Shown one piece after another: positions 18,415 to 26,927 of a stretch of 64,000 nucleotides of DNA. The number at the start of each line of letters is the position of its first letter. Position 1 is the first letter of the stretch. The notes under the pieces were generated by a model. The model was given only the letters and a program-made list of their open reading frames with translations, was not told where the DNA came from and did not search any database. The stretch spans positions 4,794,501 to 4,858,500 of the forward strand of contig NZ_CP134696.1 in the NCBI RefSeq assembly GCF_031851795.1, in the 5' to 3' direction. Origin of the DNA: Pontibacter sp. G13 (GTDB lineage: Bacteria > Bacteroidota > Bacteroidia > J057). The position numbers and the translations under genes are program-made.

Positions 18415-19092
18415 TTAGAATGCGATACCAAGCGCACCGACCAGTTGGCCTCCGTGATCGGAAAGCTGGTGCGTGCTGCCAAATACCGTGATCTCGTCGG
18501 TTACGCTGCTCAGGTTGGCTTCGTATTTCAGGTCGAGCACGATTTTCTTACCCAAATCCAGACCAACACCGGCTTGCAAGCCTACAGTTGCATCTGCGAA
18601 GTTTCTTTTCATAGCGACCAAGTTGGCCACTTCTGTTGGGCTGCTCAAGGTCATGCGGTAAACGGGACCTGCCTGTAGACGCAATGGACCGAGTTTGATT
18701 CCGGCATTGATGGGTACTTCCAAGCCAAAGCGGCGCTCGGTTACGACCTCATCTCCAGAATTGACGATGTCTTCTACCAAGTAGGAGAATTTGGAGGTGG
18801 TGATCAATGCTTCAGGCTGGATGTAAAGTCCCAACAATTTGACACGTGCAAAGAATCCCAATTGGTATTCAGGAGAAGACTCTTGAAGGGAAACTTTCAG
18901 GCGATCAAGATCATCCATGTCTTGGATCAACAAATCTTGAAGCCCTACCCCAGAACTGGCTACCCCAATACGAGGACCAAATTTGAAGTTTTGGGCTTGT
19001 GCTTGTTGCATGTGTGCGAGGAACACAAAACCCAATATGGCCAGTGCATGAAACACTACTTGACGAAGGGATTGAGAGATGGCAATTTTCAT
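18415..19092 (-). CDS. Outer-membrane beta-barrel protein
   Basis: A 225-residue protein with a signal peptide (residues 1-34, ending QQAQAQ). The mature part alternates amphipathic strands separated by turns (NFKFGPRIGVASSG, GLEVPINAGIKLGPLRLQAGP, VLDLKYEANLSSV) and ends in a short strand with terminal Phe (VGALGIAF), as outer-membrane barrel substrates do. It resembles the small OMP_b-brl family of Bacteroidota, for which no specific function is known. It is monocistronic with its own terminator. Confidence 0.8.
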   Translation of the reverse strand: MKIAISQSLRQVVFHALAILGFVFLAHMQQAQAQNFKFGPRIGVASSGVGLQDLLIQDMDDLDRLKVSLQESSPEYQLGFFARVKLLGLYIQPEALITTSKFSYLVEDIVNSGDEVVTERRFGLEVPINAGIKLGPLRLQAGPVYRMTLSSPTEVANLVAMKRNFADATVGLQAGVGLDLGKKIVLDLKYEANLSSVTDEITVFGSTHQLSDHGGQLVGALGIAF

Positions 19093-19268
19093 GACAAACA
19101 GATATGAAGTGGTTAGGCTAAGTAATGTGGCATTAGTCAGTGTCTGATGGTGCCTCCAAGTAAACGCGTTATTTCAAAAAATTATTCGCAGAAGGGAATG
19201 ACCCATTGGTTCCGCCCCCTGAACACGCAGAGTGGCGGAGTCAACCTGAATCCGGGGAAAAGCTATTT

Positions 19269-20087
19269 CTAGGAGGGGTTCGCCTGAAATGCATCAATCT
19301 CAACCGAATCCCCAACTCGTAGGGTACCAGTTTGGTTGTGAAGGAGATTCATTCCGAAGAGGATCTTGCTTCCGAATTTCCGGTAGTTCGCAAGGGTGGC
19401 TGTGGGTTCTTTACCCTTTTCTCCGGTCTGGGAGTTGATCGTGATCATCACACATCTCGCACAAGGTTTCGCTCCAGAAAAGGAGAGGTCGCCTATTCGG
19501 AATGTTTGCCAAGTATCTTCCTCGTGAGGGATTTCGGTATCCACGATGAAATTTGGGCGGAAGCGATCCATCCCAACTGGGGTCTCCAATTTTTCATTCA
19601 GGTGATGAAGCGAGGCTTTCCCAATCAGCAAATTGGGGTATCCATCAGCAAAACTCACGCCCTCACCATGTTGGGCATAGGGTTGCTCCACTGGCCGATG
19701 ACTATCGTCTGGCATGTATACCAAGTGGCAGGGCTGCCCGATTTGCTCCGAAAACCATTGGTCAATCTCCGGACTCAAGGCATGTGCCATGCATCGGTCT
19801 CCCCATACTTCTACCTCCATGGTGGTATGGGCGGGATGGTCAAATGGAATGGATACCTGAGTTCCTGCAAGGTCAGCCATATCTTGGACGATGAGCCCAT
19901 CTGATTCAATGGAAACCTGCATTTGGAGAAGCCTTGGAAACTTCCGGGCTGTCAGGAACATCCCTTCGGGATCGACGAGCATCCAGCGGCGATCCAGCGC
20001 TAGGCCTCGATCGGTCAACTGAGCTTCGGGCAGGGAGATGCCCTTCATGGATTTGATCGGGTATACGAAGATTTCGGAGAGCTGCAT
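19269..20087 (-). CDS. MOSC-domain protein (YcbX-like)
   Basis: A protein of about 272 residues, started at ATG 20087 (MQLSEIFVYPIKSMKG); a TTG two codons upstream is less likely. An N-terminal MOSC beta-barrel domain (residues 1-115) precedes the MOSC domain. The latter contains the conserved GAKPCARCVMITIN segment, whose cysteine is the expected molybdenum-cofactor or sulfur-carrier residue, and MDRFRPNFIVD. Family members include YcbX, which reduces N-hydroxylated compounds using molybdopterin. It lies 52 bases downstream of the RNA methyltransferase on the same strand, probably co-transcribed. Confidence 0.88.
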   Translation of the reverse strand: MQLSEIFVYPIKSMKGISLPEAQLTDRGLALDRRWMLVDPEGMFLTARKFPRLLQMQVSIESDGLIVQDMADLAGTQVSIPFDHPAHTTMEVEVWGDRCMAHALSPEIDQWFSEQIGQPCHLVYMPDDSHRPVEQPYAQHGEGVSFADGYPNLLIGKASLHHLNEKLETPVGMDRFRPNFIVDTEIPHEEDTWQTFRIGDLSFSGAKPCARCVMITINSQTGEKGKEPTATLANYRKFGSKILFGMNLLHNQTGTLRVGDSVEIDAFQANPS

Positions 20088-20139
20088 GATCAAAGGTAGC
20101 TGCTCTCCGGTGTCTTGTCAATCGTTTTTTGGAGGGTGA

Positions 20140-21276
20140 TCAGGAAATTTTGTAGTGAACGAACTGGCAGTCCAGTGATCCGTTTCGGAGTGGGATGGAT
20201 TGTTCGTACCAAAGATCCATCCGTTTGAGCAAGTGAGGATTCGAGGTGATGATCCACGCATCATAGCCCTTGTAGCGTTCCTTGAGGGTTTTTCCCATCT
20301 CTGCATACAACTGGGCAATTTCTTCCTCGGTACCCATCCGTTCACCATAAGGGGGGTTGATGACTACAAGTCCTGGGCCTTCGGGAACCTCCAATTCTTG
20401 GAAGGGAGAATGATGGAGTTCGACTTCTCGTCCGAGTTTGGCGTATTCCACGTTTTTCTCGGCAATCCCAAGCGTGCGCTGGGAAATATCTCCTCCAATC
20501 AAAGGCGGGTCCACCTCATTCATTTGGCGAAAGGCCTGTGTTCGGATCATTTTCCAGATTTCTGCATTGAAATTTCTCCAGCGTTCGAATGCAAAACCGC
20601 CATATCGGTTCACATTGATAGGTCGATTCAACGCAATCATGGCAGCCTCGATCAAGATGGTTCCCGATCCACACATGGGATCGACATAGATCCCTTTTCC
20701 TTCGTATCCAGCGAGCTTCAGCATCCCAGCAGCAAGGACCTCTGAGATAGGCGCTTTGTTCTGTCCAATTCGGTATCCACGGCGGTGAAGAGAGCCACCG
20801 GAGCTATCCAGAGAGACCTCAACTTTTTTGTCTTGAATGAAAATATGGATGCGGATGGTGGGCTTGTCGGTGTCGATAGAAGGGCGCCGATTGTATCTTT
20901 TTCGGAATTGATCAACGATTGCGTCCTTGGCTTTGAGGGAAACAAAGTGATTGTGGGAAAAATGTTCTGAAAAAACCACACTATCAATGGCAAAGGTATC
21001 TCGAAGCCTGAGATAGGGCCCCCAGTCATATCTCATGAAAGCCCGATAAAGGTCTTCTGGAGAGGTCGCTTCAAACGTGAACAAGTGTTTGAGGACACGA
21101 AGTGCAGTCCGGCATTCGAGATTGGCCCGGTACAGTGTACGCATATCTCCATCAAAGTAAACCGCTCTGCGAGAGGTGGTTACGTTTCTGGCTTCAACCC
21201 CTCTAAGCTCTGTTGCCAAGACCTGTTCGAGACCCTGCATCGTCTTCGCGATCATGCGAAAATCTTGTTCTGCCAT
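20140..21276 (-). CDS. THUMP-domain class I rRNA guanine-N2 methyltransferase
   Basis: A 378-residue protein resembling the N-terminal half of RlmKL (RlmL, 23S rRNA m2G2445). It has an N-terminal ferredoxin-like/THUMP region (residues about 5-160) and a Rossmann methyltransferase domain. Motif I is DPMCGSGTILIEAA, and the catalytic N-P-P-Y motif appears in NPPYGERMG. The RlmK half is absent, as is common outside Gammaproteobacteria. The substrate guanine is inferred by family only. It is the first gene of a short minus-strand operon with the MOSC gene. Confidence 0.88.
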   Translation of the reverse strand: MAEQDFRMIAKTMQGLEQVLATELRGVEARNVTTSRRAVYFDGDMRTLYRANLECRTALRVLKHLFTFEATSPEDLYRAFMRYDWGPYLRLRDTFAIDSVVFSEHFSHNHFVSLKAKDAIVDQFRKRYNRRPSIDTDKPTIRIHIFIQDKKVEVSLDSSGGSLHRRGYRIGQNKAPISEVLAAGMLKLAGYEGKGIYVDPMCGSGTILIEAAMIALNRPINVNRYGGFAFERWRNFNAEIWKMIRTQAFRQMNEVDPPLIGGDISQRTLGIAEKNVEYAKLGREVELHHSPFQELEVPEGPGLVVINPPYGERMGTEEEIAQLYAEMGKTLKERYKGYDAWIITSNPHLLKRMDLWYEQSIPLRNGSLDCQFVHYKIS

Positions 21277-21602
21277 TTTTTATGGAATCCAGTGTGTAAG
21301 GTTATCTATTGGGGTACAAATAGAATGAATCGTTCTTTGGCACGCAAGGTTTGAACAGGTAATGCTCAAATAATCGAACCGGGTTGATAACTTGGGGAGC
21401 GTCATTTTGTTGGAAAAGGCCCTGTGTAATTGATTGATTTGTAGGGCAGTATATGTGGAAATGATTGGTCCACTAACATAATGCTGACCGGCGTTATACG
21501 TCAATTACAAATTGGTGGCCGGGCTTTGCGTTTACGTTAGGAATCTATATTTTTGGCCGTATTATTTCGACACTGTACATCAAAATTTAAAGGCTTTCAC
21601 AC
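21277..21602. other. Divergent intergenic region upstream of exbB
   Basis: A 326-base gap between the divergent methyltransferase and exbB. It holds the exbB promoter listed separately (21525-21555). No gene or repeat-family copy was found in the remainder. Confidence 0.5.
21525..21555 (+). promoter_or_regulatory. Bacteroidota sigma-A promoter of the exbB operon
   Basis: TTTG at 21525-21528 and TATTTTTG at 21548-21555 are separated by 19 bases, an exact match to the TTTG-N19-TAnnTTTG consensus. The -7 box lies 47 bases before the exbB ATG. Confidence 0.65.
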
Positions 21603-22511
21603 ATGGCTGGAACTAACAAACCAACGACTTCCACCTTTTCACAGGAGGCGAATATCAAGCCTGCTAGCCCTTTTAAGGCAATCTTCCCTTTGGTTGCCAT
21701 TGTTGTAGTAGCAATCGTAGCTCACGTTGCCTTCTACCAAGGTTTCGGTGCACCTGAAAACTTCGAAGACGGGATCGCTGCAAAAGCTGCTTACGACGCA
21801 TGGGTTGATGCTGGATCTGATCCTGCTTCAGAAGCACCACACTGGACTGCTGGTCACCCAACCAACACGTTCGGTTTGATCTACAAAGGTGGATTCGTAA
21901 TTCCAATCTCCATGACTTTGGGATTGACGCTGTTTGTTTTCGTTATCGAACGTGGGGTTACTATTGCTCGTGCTTCCGGAAAAGGCAACACTGACGTGTT
22001 TGTAAAAACAATCCGTATGAAGCTCGCTCAAGGCAAAATCGAAGAAGCTGCTGCATTGTGCGACAAGCAAAAGGGTTCTGTAGGTAACGTAATCAAAGCA
22101 GGTCTCCGCAAGTACAAGGAGATGGAAGCTACTTCCGACTTGGAAAAAGACGCTAAGAAAACTGCGATCCAAGCTGAATTGGAAGAAGCTACTATGCTCG
22201 AACTTCCTATGTTGGAGCGCAACTTGCCTATCATCGCGACCATCGCCTCTTTGGGTACTTTGGTTGGTTTGATTGGTACGGTATTGGGTATGATCCGCGC
22301 ATTCTCCGCTTTGGGTGAAGGTGGTGCTCCTAACGCAGCTGAACTTTCCGTCGGTATCTCCGAGGCATTGATCAACACTGCAATGGGTATTACCATCTCC
22401 GCATTGTCCATCTTGTTCTACAACTTCTTCACTACGAAGATTGATGGTATGACTTACGCGATGGATGAGGCTGGATACAGCGTTGTTCAAACTTTTGACG
22501 TGAATAACTAA
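21603..22511 (+). CDS. exbB: ExbB/TolQ/MotA-type proton channel protein
   Basis: A 302-residue inner-membrane protein. The first membrane segment is at residues about 28-46, followed by a Bacteroidota-type periplasmic insertion. A second segment lies at about 98-115, then a long cytoplasmic helical region. The ExbB signature segments are LPIIATIASLGTLVGLIGTV and SEALINTAMGITIS. It forms the proton-conducting pentamer with ExbD and drives TonB. It heads the operon exbB-exbD-exbD-tonB behind a consensus promoter. A small hairpin (GCAGG/CCTGC, 22520-22533) follows the stop codon and may tune downstream expression. Confidence 0.92.
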   Translation: MAGTNKPTTSTFSQEANIKPASPFKAIFPLVAIVVVAIVAHVAFYQGFGAPENFEDGIAAKAAYDAWVDAGSDPASEAPHWTAGHPTNTFGLIYKGGFVIPISMTLGLTLFVFVIERGVTIARASGKGNTDVFVKTIRMKLAQGKIEEAAALCDKQKGSVGNVIKAGLRKYKEMEATSDLEKDAKKTAIQAELEEATMLELPMLERNLPIIATIASLGTLVGLIGTVLGMIRAFSALGEGGAPNAAELSVGISEALINTAMGITISALSILFYNFFTTKIDGMTYAMDEAGYSVVQTFDVNN

Positions 22512-22599
22512 TTGGATCGCAGGTCCGCCTGCAATTCATGAGCTTGGCAGAACTCGCTTCTGTCCACATTTAGAGTTTCACTTCAATCTCAATTGAACA

Positions 22600-23247
22600 A
22601 TGGCAAAAAAACCGAAAAGAGGAGCGCCAGCAATCGATATGACTGCGATGGTGGACGTGGCCTTCCTGCTGTTGACCTTCTTTATCCTGACGACGACAAG
22701 TTTTCGTGAGGAAGCGAAGGTTGAGGTAGACATGCCATCCTCCATTTCTAAAACGGAAATCCCAGCTACTAAACTGTGTACCATTTCGATTTCCAATGAA
22801 GGAAAGGTATTCGTTGGGTATTCAGACATTGCCACTCGTGAAGCAGTTCTGAAAAGATTTGCTGCCGAGAAATTCGAGGAAGGAAGCGGAGATGGGTTCA
22901 CTGAAGAAGGCGCTCGCTACTTCAGTACCCTTCAAGACTTTGGCGTGCCTCACGAAAAGTTCAAGGCATGGCTTAATGGAGAAACAGAATTCTCGTTGGG
23001 TGATTTCCCACACGACGGAATCTCTCCCGAAGTAACGGACTCCACCGCTATGACAGGTAACGACCTGAAAGACTGGATCCGTTGGGGACGGATGGCTGAC
23101 CAGCGCATGCGCTTTGCCATCAAAGGAGACATGGAAGCTGACTACCCAGTAGTCGAAAATGTGATCTCTTCTCTCCAGGACTGGGATGTAAACCAGTTCA
23201 GCCTCATCACCACCATGGAAGATGGTGGGTTGGTCGAAGCAGAATAA
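22600..23247 (+). CDS. exbD: ExbD/TolR biopolymer transport protein (copy 1)
   Basis: A 215-residue protein. A basic N-terminus leads to one membrane segment with the family's conserved aspartates, AIDMTAMVDVAFLLLTFFIL (residues 9-28), where the second Asp is the proton-responsive residue. The remaining periplasmic domain is longer than in enteric ExbD and includes a Gly/Glu-rich insertion. It works with ExbB at 21603 and TonB at 24049. It is followed after 43 bases by a second exbD. Having two different ExbD proteins in one operon is common in Bacteroidota. Confidence 0.9.
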   Translation: MAKKPKRGAPAIDMTAMVDVAFLLLTFFILTTTSFREEAKVEVDMPSSISKTEIPATKLCTISISNEGKVFVGYSDIATREAVLKRFAAEKFEEGSGDGFTEEGARYFSTLQDFGVPHEKFKAWLNGETEFSLGDFPHDGISPEVTDSTAMTGNDLKDWIRWGRMADQRMRFAIKGDMEADYPVVENVISSLQDWDVNQFSLITTMEDGGLVEAE

Positions 23248-23290
23248 TCCGTTTCTCATTATTGTTGAACCCAATTAATCGGATCCAAAA

Positions 23291-23908
23291 ATGGCTGATG
23301 TAGATACTGGGGGAGGCGGCGGCGGTCATAAGAAAGGCAGCGGCCCCAAGACCAAAAAGAAATCCACGAGGATTGACATGACAGCGATGGTAGACGTTGC
23401 CTTCCTGCTCCTGACTTTCTTCGTATTGACTGCAACGATGTCTGACAACGCTGTCATGGAATTGACCATGCCTCCGAAGACAGATGATCAGCAAGAGGAA
23501 GAGGACAAGTACAAGAAGATCTTGGAAGACAAGATCATGACGGTCGTCCTCGATGAAAATAATACAGTCAAGTACTTCGTCGGGATCACCGATCCTGAGG
23601 TACAGACGGTATCTTTTGACAACGACGGCGTGCGGAAAGCATTGCTGAGCCACATCTCTACTGGCAAGCGCAACGGTATCCCGCTCTGCAAGGATGTCAA
23701 CAATGTCGGCATTGAAGATGGCCGATGCTGGGACCCCATCTTTGTGATCAAGGCCAAGAAAGAAGCTAAGTATCGCAACTTGGTAGATGTCTTGGACGAG
23801 CTTGCAATCACTCAGGCTAACAAATACGCGATTGACAAATACACCGACGCGGATAGTGTTGTCATCGCAGCCAGTGAAGAGCGGGCCGCAGCTGAGGGTG
23901 GAGAATAA
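23291..23908 (+). CDS. exbD: ExbD/TolR biopolymer transport protein (copy 2)
   Basis: A 205-residue protein. A Gly- and Lys-rich N-terminus precedes the membrane segment with the conserved motif RIDMTAMVDVAFLLLTFFVL. The periplasmic part carries a pair of cysteines (IPLCKDVNN and GRCWDPIF) likely to form a disulfide, and the segment YRNLVDVLDELAI. The protein at 26928 shares all these features and is its paralogue. It is the third gene of the exbB operon and lies 140 bases before tonB. Confidence 0.9.
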   Translation: MADVDTGGGGGGHKKGSGPKTKKKSTRIDMTAMVDVAFLLLTFFVLTATMSDNAVMELTMPPKTDDQQEEEDKYKKILEDKIMTVVLDENNTVKYFVGITDPEVQTVSFDNDGVRKALLSHISTGKRNGIPLCKDVNNVGIEDGRCWDPIFVIKAKKEAKYRNLVDVLDELAITQANKYAIDKYTDADSVVIAASEERAAAEGGE

Positions 23909-24048
23909 TCTTCCCCTATTTGATGGCTGATTTGTGGAATTCGTTCCTATGCTCTGTCATCTTTACAAACTGCCCCTCCAACGAAAGTTGAAGGTGCGTT
24001 TGTCCAGAGATTTTCGTAAGTTTTCATTACTGACAAAGAAATTGCGTT

Positions 24049-24867
24049 ATGGCTCAAGTAATCAAAGCGGATCTCGACGAAATGGTGTTTGAGGACCGTG
24101 AGCGCCGTTACGGAGCCTACTTCTTGCGCAAAAAATACCCTCGCCATCTCCTGATTGGCACCATCATCATCTCGTTTATTGCTGTAGTAGCGACATTCGG
24201 GCCGTTGATCGCCAAAAACCTCATGGGAGAAGAAGAGGTGGAAAAGCAAAAAGTAGTTGCTGTAACGATCAAAATGGAGGACCTTCCTCCGCCCCCGCCA
24301 ATGGATGAGGAAGCCCCACCACCGCCTCCTCCGCCAAAAGCCCCACCACCGCAGGTCAAAACGGTGGCCTTCCAGATCCCTGAACCGACTCCTGAAGAGG
24401 AACTCGACCCAGAAGAGGATCAAACTATCGCTACTGTCGAGGAACTTGAAGAAGCTCCCGCGATCGGTTTCGAAGACAAGGAAGGTGCTGACGAAGGATT
24501 CTTTGATGGCGAAATCGACGCCGAAGGAGATATTCCTGAAGTCATCGTGGAACAAGAGCCGGCAATGGACGCCTTCGTCTTCGCGGAAGAAGAGCCTACT
24601 CCGGTCAACATGGACGAGATCAAGCAGCTCGTAGGATATCCTCAGATCGCTCGCGATGCCGGTATCCAAGGTTCTGTTGTCGTTCGTGTACTCGTAGACA
24701 AGAAAGGGAAATACAAAAGGCACAAGATTATCAATCAGGTGCACCCGATTCTTGCCAAAGCTGTTGAGAAGCACATTGACAAGTTGTCGTTTACCCCAGC
24801 CATCCAAGGTGGAAAGCCAATTCAATTCTGGGTAAACATTCCATTCAACTTCAAACTTCTGAACTAG
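24049..24867 (+). CDS. tonB: TonB energy transducer (copy 1)
   Basis: A 272-residue protein. A short cytoplasmic N-terminus with the conserved block DLDEMVFEDRERRYGAYFL precedes one membrane segment (residues about 37-56). A proline-rich linker (PPPPPMDEEAPPPPPPP region, residues about 80-105) spans the periplasm, and an acidic stretch leads to the C-terminal TonB domain (PVNMDEIKQLVGYPQIARDA to the end). Unlike enteric TonB, 35 residues precede the membrane segment; this form is frequent in Bacteroidota. It is the last gene of the exbB operon. A diverged duplicate lies at 25550, including a copy of the terminator. Confidence 0.92.
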   Translation: MAQVIKADLDEMVFEDRERRYGAYFLRKKYPRHLLIGTIIISFIAVVATFGPLIAKNLMGEEEVEKQKVVAVTIKMEDLPPPPPMDEEAPPPPPPPKAPPPQVKTVAFQIPEPTPEEELDPEEDQTIATVEELEEAPAIGFEDKEGADEGFFDGEIDAEGDIPEVIVEQEPAMDAFVFAEEEPTPVNMDEIKQLVGYPQIARDAGIQGSVVVRVLVDKKGKYKRHKIINQVHPILAKAVEKHIDKLSFTPAIQGGKPIQFWVNIPFNFKLLN

Positions 24868-24888
24868 GAATTCACCCTCCTATATCTA

Positions 24889-24911
24889 CAGGCTGCCCTC
24901 TGGGTGGCCTG
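24889..24911 (+). terminator. Terminator of the exbB-tonB operon
   Basis: CAGGCTGCCC and GGGTGGCCTG form a 10-bp stem with two wobble pairs and a 3-base loop, followed by TTCTTGTTTT. A near-identical terminator follows the second tonB. Confidence 0.7.
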
Positions 24912-24941
24912 TTCTTGTTTTATGGCCGCTGGTCATGATTT

Positions 24942-25151
24942 GGGCGTGCCCCGGCGTCTGGATTTTTGAGCTCTACCTTGGCAAAATGGCCGCCGGGTCG
25001 GCGTCTTCCGGACTCGCTGATCGCTCGGTCGATGCATACATGCAAAACCTGGTCGCTCAATCTCTCCCATCATCAACGTAACCGTCCCCTTTGGCTGGAT
25101 TCATCGACTGAATCCTCCAGATGCCTCACGCCCCTGCAAGGCCGACCGCAC
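24942..25151 (-). repeat. Dispersed intergenic repeat, copy 1 (reverse orientation, diverged)
   Basis: It begins GGGCGTGCCCCGGCG and ends near GGCCGACCGCAC, with internal CGGACTCGCTGATCGCTCGG. This corresponds to the reverse complement of the family seen at 25166, 42563 and 59287. With copy 2 it forms a large imperfect inverted pair between the two tonB genes. It has no coding capacity of its own. Confidence 0.55.
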
Positions 25152-25165
25152 ATCGAGAAAGATTA

Positions 25166-25392
25166 GGTGCGGCTGTCCGTGCGGCGTAAGGGATGGGAAT
25201 GGCGAGCCCTTAGGCGAGGTCTGAGGCGATCATAATCACGCTCTTTGGCTGATTCTGCAAAGGCCGTATCGTATGGCTACGCACATCCCCTATACCCGAA
25301 GACGGAAGCGATAGCGGACCCATGGATCAGCCCGGCCCGGCGACCCAAATCCCAAGCAGGAAACCTGATCCCATGCACGCCGGGATACGCCC
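25166..25392 (+). repeat. Dispersed intergenic repeat, copy 2 (forward orientation)
   Basis: The left end GGTGCGGCTG leads to GGGATGGGAATGGCGAGCCC and GGCGAGGTCTGAG. The right part has GACGGAAGC, ACCCATGGATCAGCCCGGCC and GCACGCCGGGATACGCCC. The same ordered blocks recur at 42563 and 59287 and in reverse at 50314 and 61184. The middle about 70 bases is variable. The remaining 25393-25549 holds only the presumed tonB2 promoter, which has no clear consensus match. Confidence 0.75.
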
Positions 25393-25549
25393 AAATGCTC
25401 ATCTACTAGCCAAGTTCCTCAAAAAATAGCGATACGATTTGTGGAATATTCTCCAGACCTTGGTCTTATCTACACGAACCATTCTGCGGCCGCGGTCGGT
25501 TCCCGATAAATTCCTGTTTGGATTTTTGTTCTCATAAAATCACTCAGCT

Positions 25550-26365
25550 ATGTCACAGCACAAACTGTTGGCCGACCTCGACGAAATGGTCTTCGAGGAT
25601 CGGGAACGCGGCTATGGGGCCTATGTCCTGCGCAAAAAGTATCCTCGACACCTCATGATCGGCACCGGAATCATCTCCATGCTGGCATTGTCTTTCACGT
25701 TTGGGCCGCTCTTGGCCAAGGACGCGGAAGAAGTGAAAACCACAGCTCCTCCGAATATCGTCTGTACGTTCAACAAATTTGCCAAGCCACCTGCGATCAA
25801 CAAAGAGCTCCCTGAACCGGAGCGGATTCCCGAGTTGAAACCCCCCAAGATCCGTACGGAGGAGTTTCGGATTCCCGATCCGACACCAGAATCAGATCTC
25901 GATCCCGAGGAAGATCCCACCATCACTGATATCGAAACCTTGGCGGAAGCACCCGCAATCGGTTTTGAAGCCCAAGAGGGAAGTGAGACGGGGTTCGTTT
26001 GGGGAGATCTGGATGGGACGGACACCGAGATCCCTGAGGTGATTGTCGACAGCGAGCCTGATCCTCAGGCGTTCATCTTTGCGGATGAAGAGCCCATCCC
26101 CGTCAATATGGACGAAGTCAAGCAGTTGGTTGGGTACCCGCCGATAGCGAAGGATGCCGGTATCCAAGGAGCGGTCGTGATCCGGGTCCTGGTGGATAAG
26201 AAAGGAAAGTACAAAAAGCACATAGTGATCAATTCTGCGCATCCGATCCTGGCCAAGGCGGTCGAAAAGCGAATTGAGGTGCTGAATTTTTCACCCGCGA
26301 TTCAGGGAGGCAAGCCTATCCAGTTTTGGGTGAATATCCCGTTTACCTTCCATTTGATGAATTAA
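25550..26365 (+). CDS. tonB: TonB energy transducer (copy 2, diverged duplicate)
   Basis: A 271-residue paralogue of the protein at 24049. It has the same N-terminal block (DLDEMVFEDRERGYGAYVLR), membrane segment, acidic linker and TonB C-terminal domain (PVNMDEVKQLVGYPPIAKDA). The long polyproline run of copy 1 is replaced by a shorter Pro/Glu-rich linker (LPEPERIPELKPPK), so the periplasmic reach may differ. It has its own terminator and probably its own promoter after the inserted repeat pair. It likely serves the same ExbB with the third ExbD at 26928. Confidence 0.9.
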   Translation: MSQHKLLADLDEMVFEDRERGYGAYVLRKKYPRHLMIGTGIISMLALSFTFGPLLAKDAEEVKTTAPPNIVCTFNKFAKPPAINKELPEPERIPELKPPKIRTEEFRIPDPTPESDLDPEEDPTITDIETLAEAPAIGFEAQEGSETGFVWGDLDGTDTEIPEVIVDSEPDPQAFIFADEEPIPVNMDEVKQLVGYPPIAKDAGIQGAVVIRVLVDKKGKYKKHIVINSAHPILAKAVEKRIEVLNFSPAIQGGKPIQFWVNIPFTFHLMN

Positions 26366-26383
26366 ACTAGGAATTTATCGTTG

Positions 26384-26408
26384 CAGGCTGCCCTTGGAGG
26401 GTGGCCTG
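26384..26408 (+). terminator. Terminator after the second tonB
   Basis: It has the same stem sequence as the terminator at 24889-24911 (CAGGCTGCCC / GGGTGGCCTG) with a slightly longer loop, followed by TTTGCTTATTTT. This shows that the tonB duplication included the terminator. Confidence 0.7.
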
Positions 26409-26426
26409 TTTGCTTATTTTAGAGAG

Positions 26427-26837
26427 ATGAAAACGATCCTGCTTTTCATGTTTTGGGGTTCGATGTGGAGCGGATTTGTCTCGGCACAGTCTGATTCTCT
26501 GGCTTCCCCGTGTGAAATATTTCCTCCTTGGGATGCACGTGCCGAGTTGGACGAACCCCCATTATTCAAGCAGGAGTCCGATTTCCGATTCAATTTTTCC
26601 GATGGGATCGGGAAACTCCTGAAGGAGGGAGGATTTCCTCCCAATGCGACCCTTTGGATATTGGTGGATTGCAGCGGACATGCTGTGGAATATCGGTCCT
26701 TGGAGCCGCTCCATCCGCTTCACAAAAAGTTTTATGATTCATGCATGGAGGAAATGGAATTTGAGCCTGCCAGGATGGGAGGAGCGGCCGTTCCTGCATG
26801 GATGGAGAAGCGCTTTTATTTCTGCTTTTTCAACTAA
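26427..26837 (+). CDS. Small exported TonB-C-like protein
   Basis: A protein of about 136 residues, started at ATG 26427 (MKTILLFMFW), because the earlier in-frame ATG at 26394 lies inside the terminator stem. A signal peptide ends near FVSAQS. The C-terminal 70 residues (LWILVDCSGHAVEYRSLE to EFEPARMGGAAVPAWMEKRFYF) resemble the core of a TonB C-terminal domain, with two cysteines. There is no membrane anchor beyond the signal. It sits between tonB copy 2 and exbD copy 3, so a role with that module is likely. The exact function is unknown. Confidence 0.75.
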   Translation: MKTILLFMFWGSMWSGFVSAQSDSLASPCEIFPPWDARAELDEPPLFKQESDFRFNFSDGIGKLLKEGGFPPNATLWILVDCSGHAVEYRSLEPLHPLHKKFYDSCMEEMEFEPARMGGAAVPAWMEKRFYFCFFN

Positions 26838-26927
26838 TGCCTGCTCTGTTTGTGGAATTCGTGCGCTTTGGCAGTCTGATCTGTAACGCTAGGGGAGATC
26901 ATTCCCCACAACCCTACACACAACCTC

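Noticed and set aside
24942-25392. Insertion sequence or transposon
   Set aside because: No transposase frame exists in this gap or beside any other copy of the repeat, so I list the copies only as repeats.
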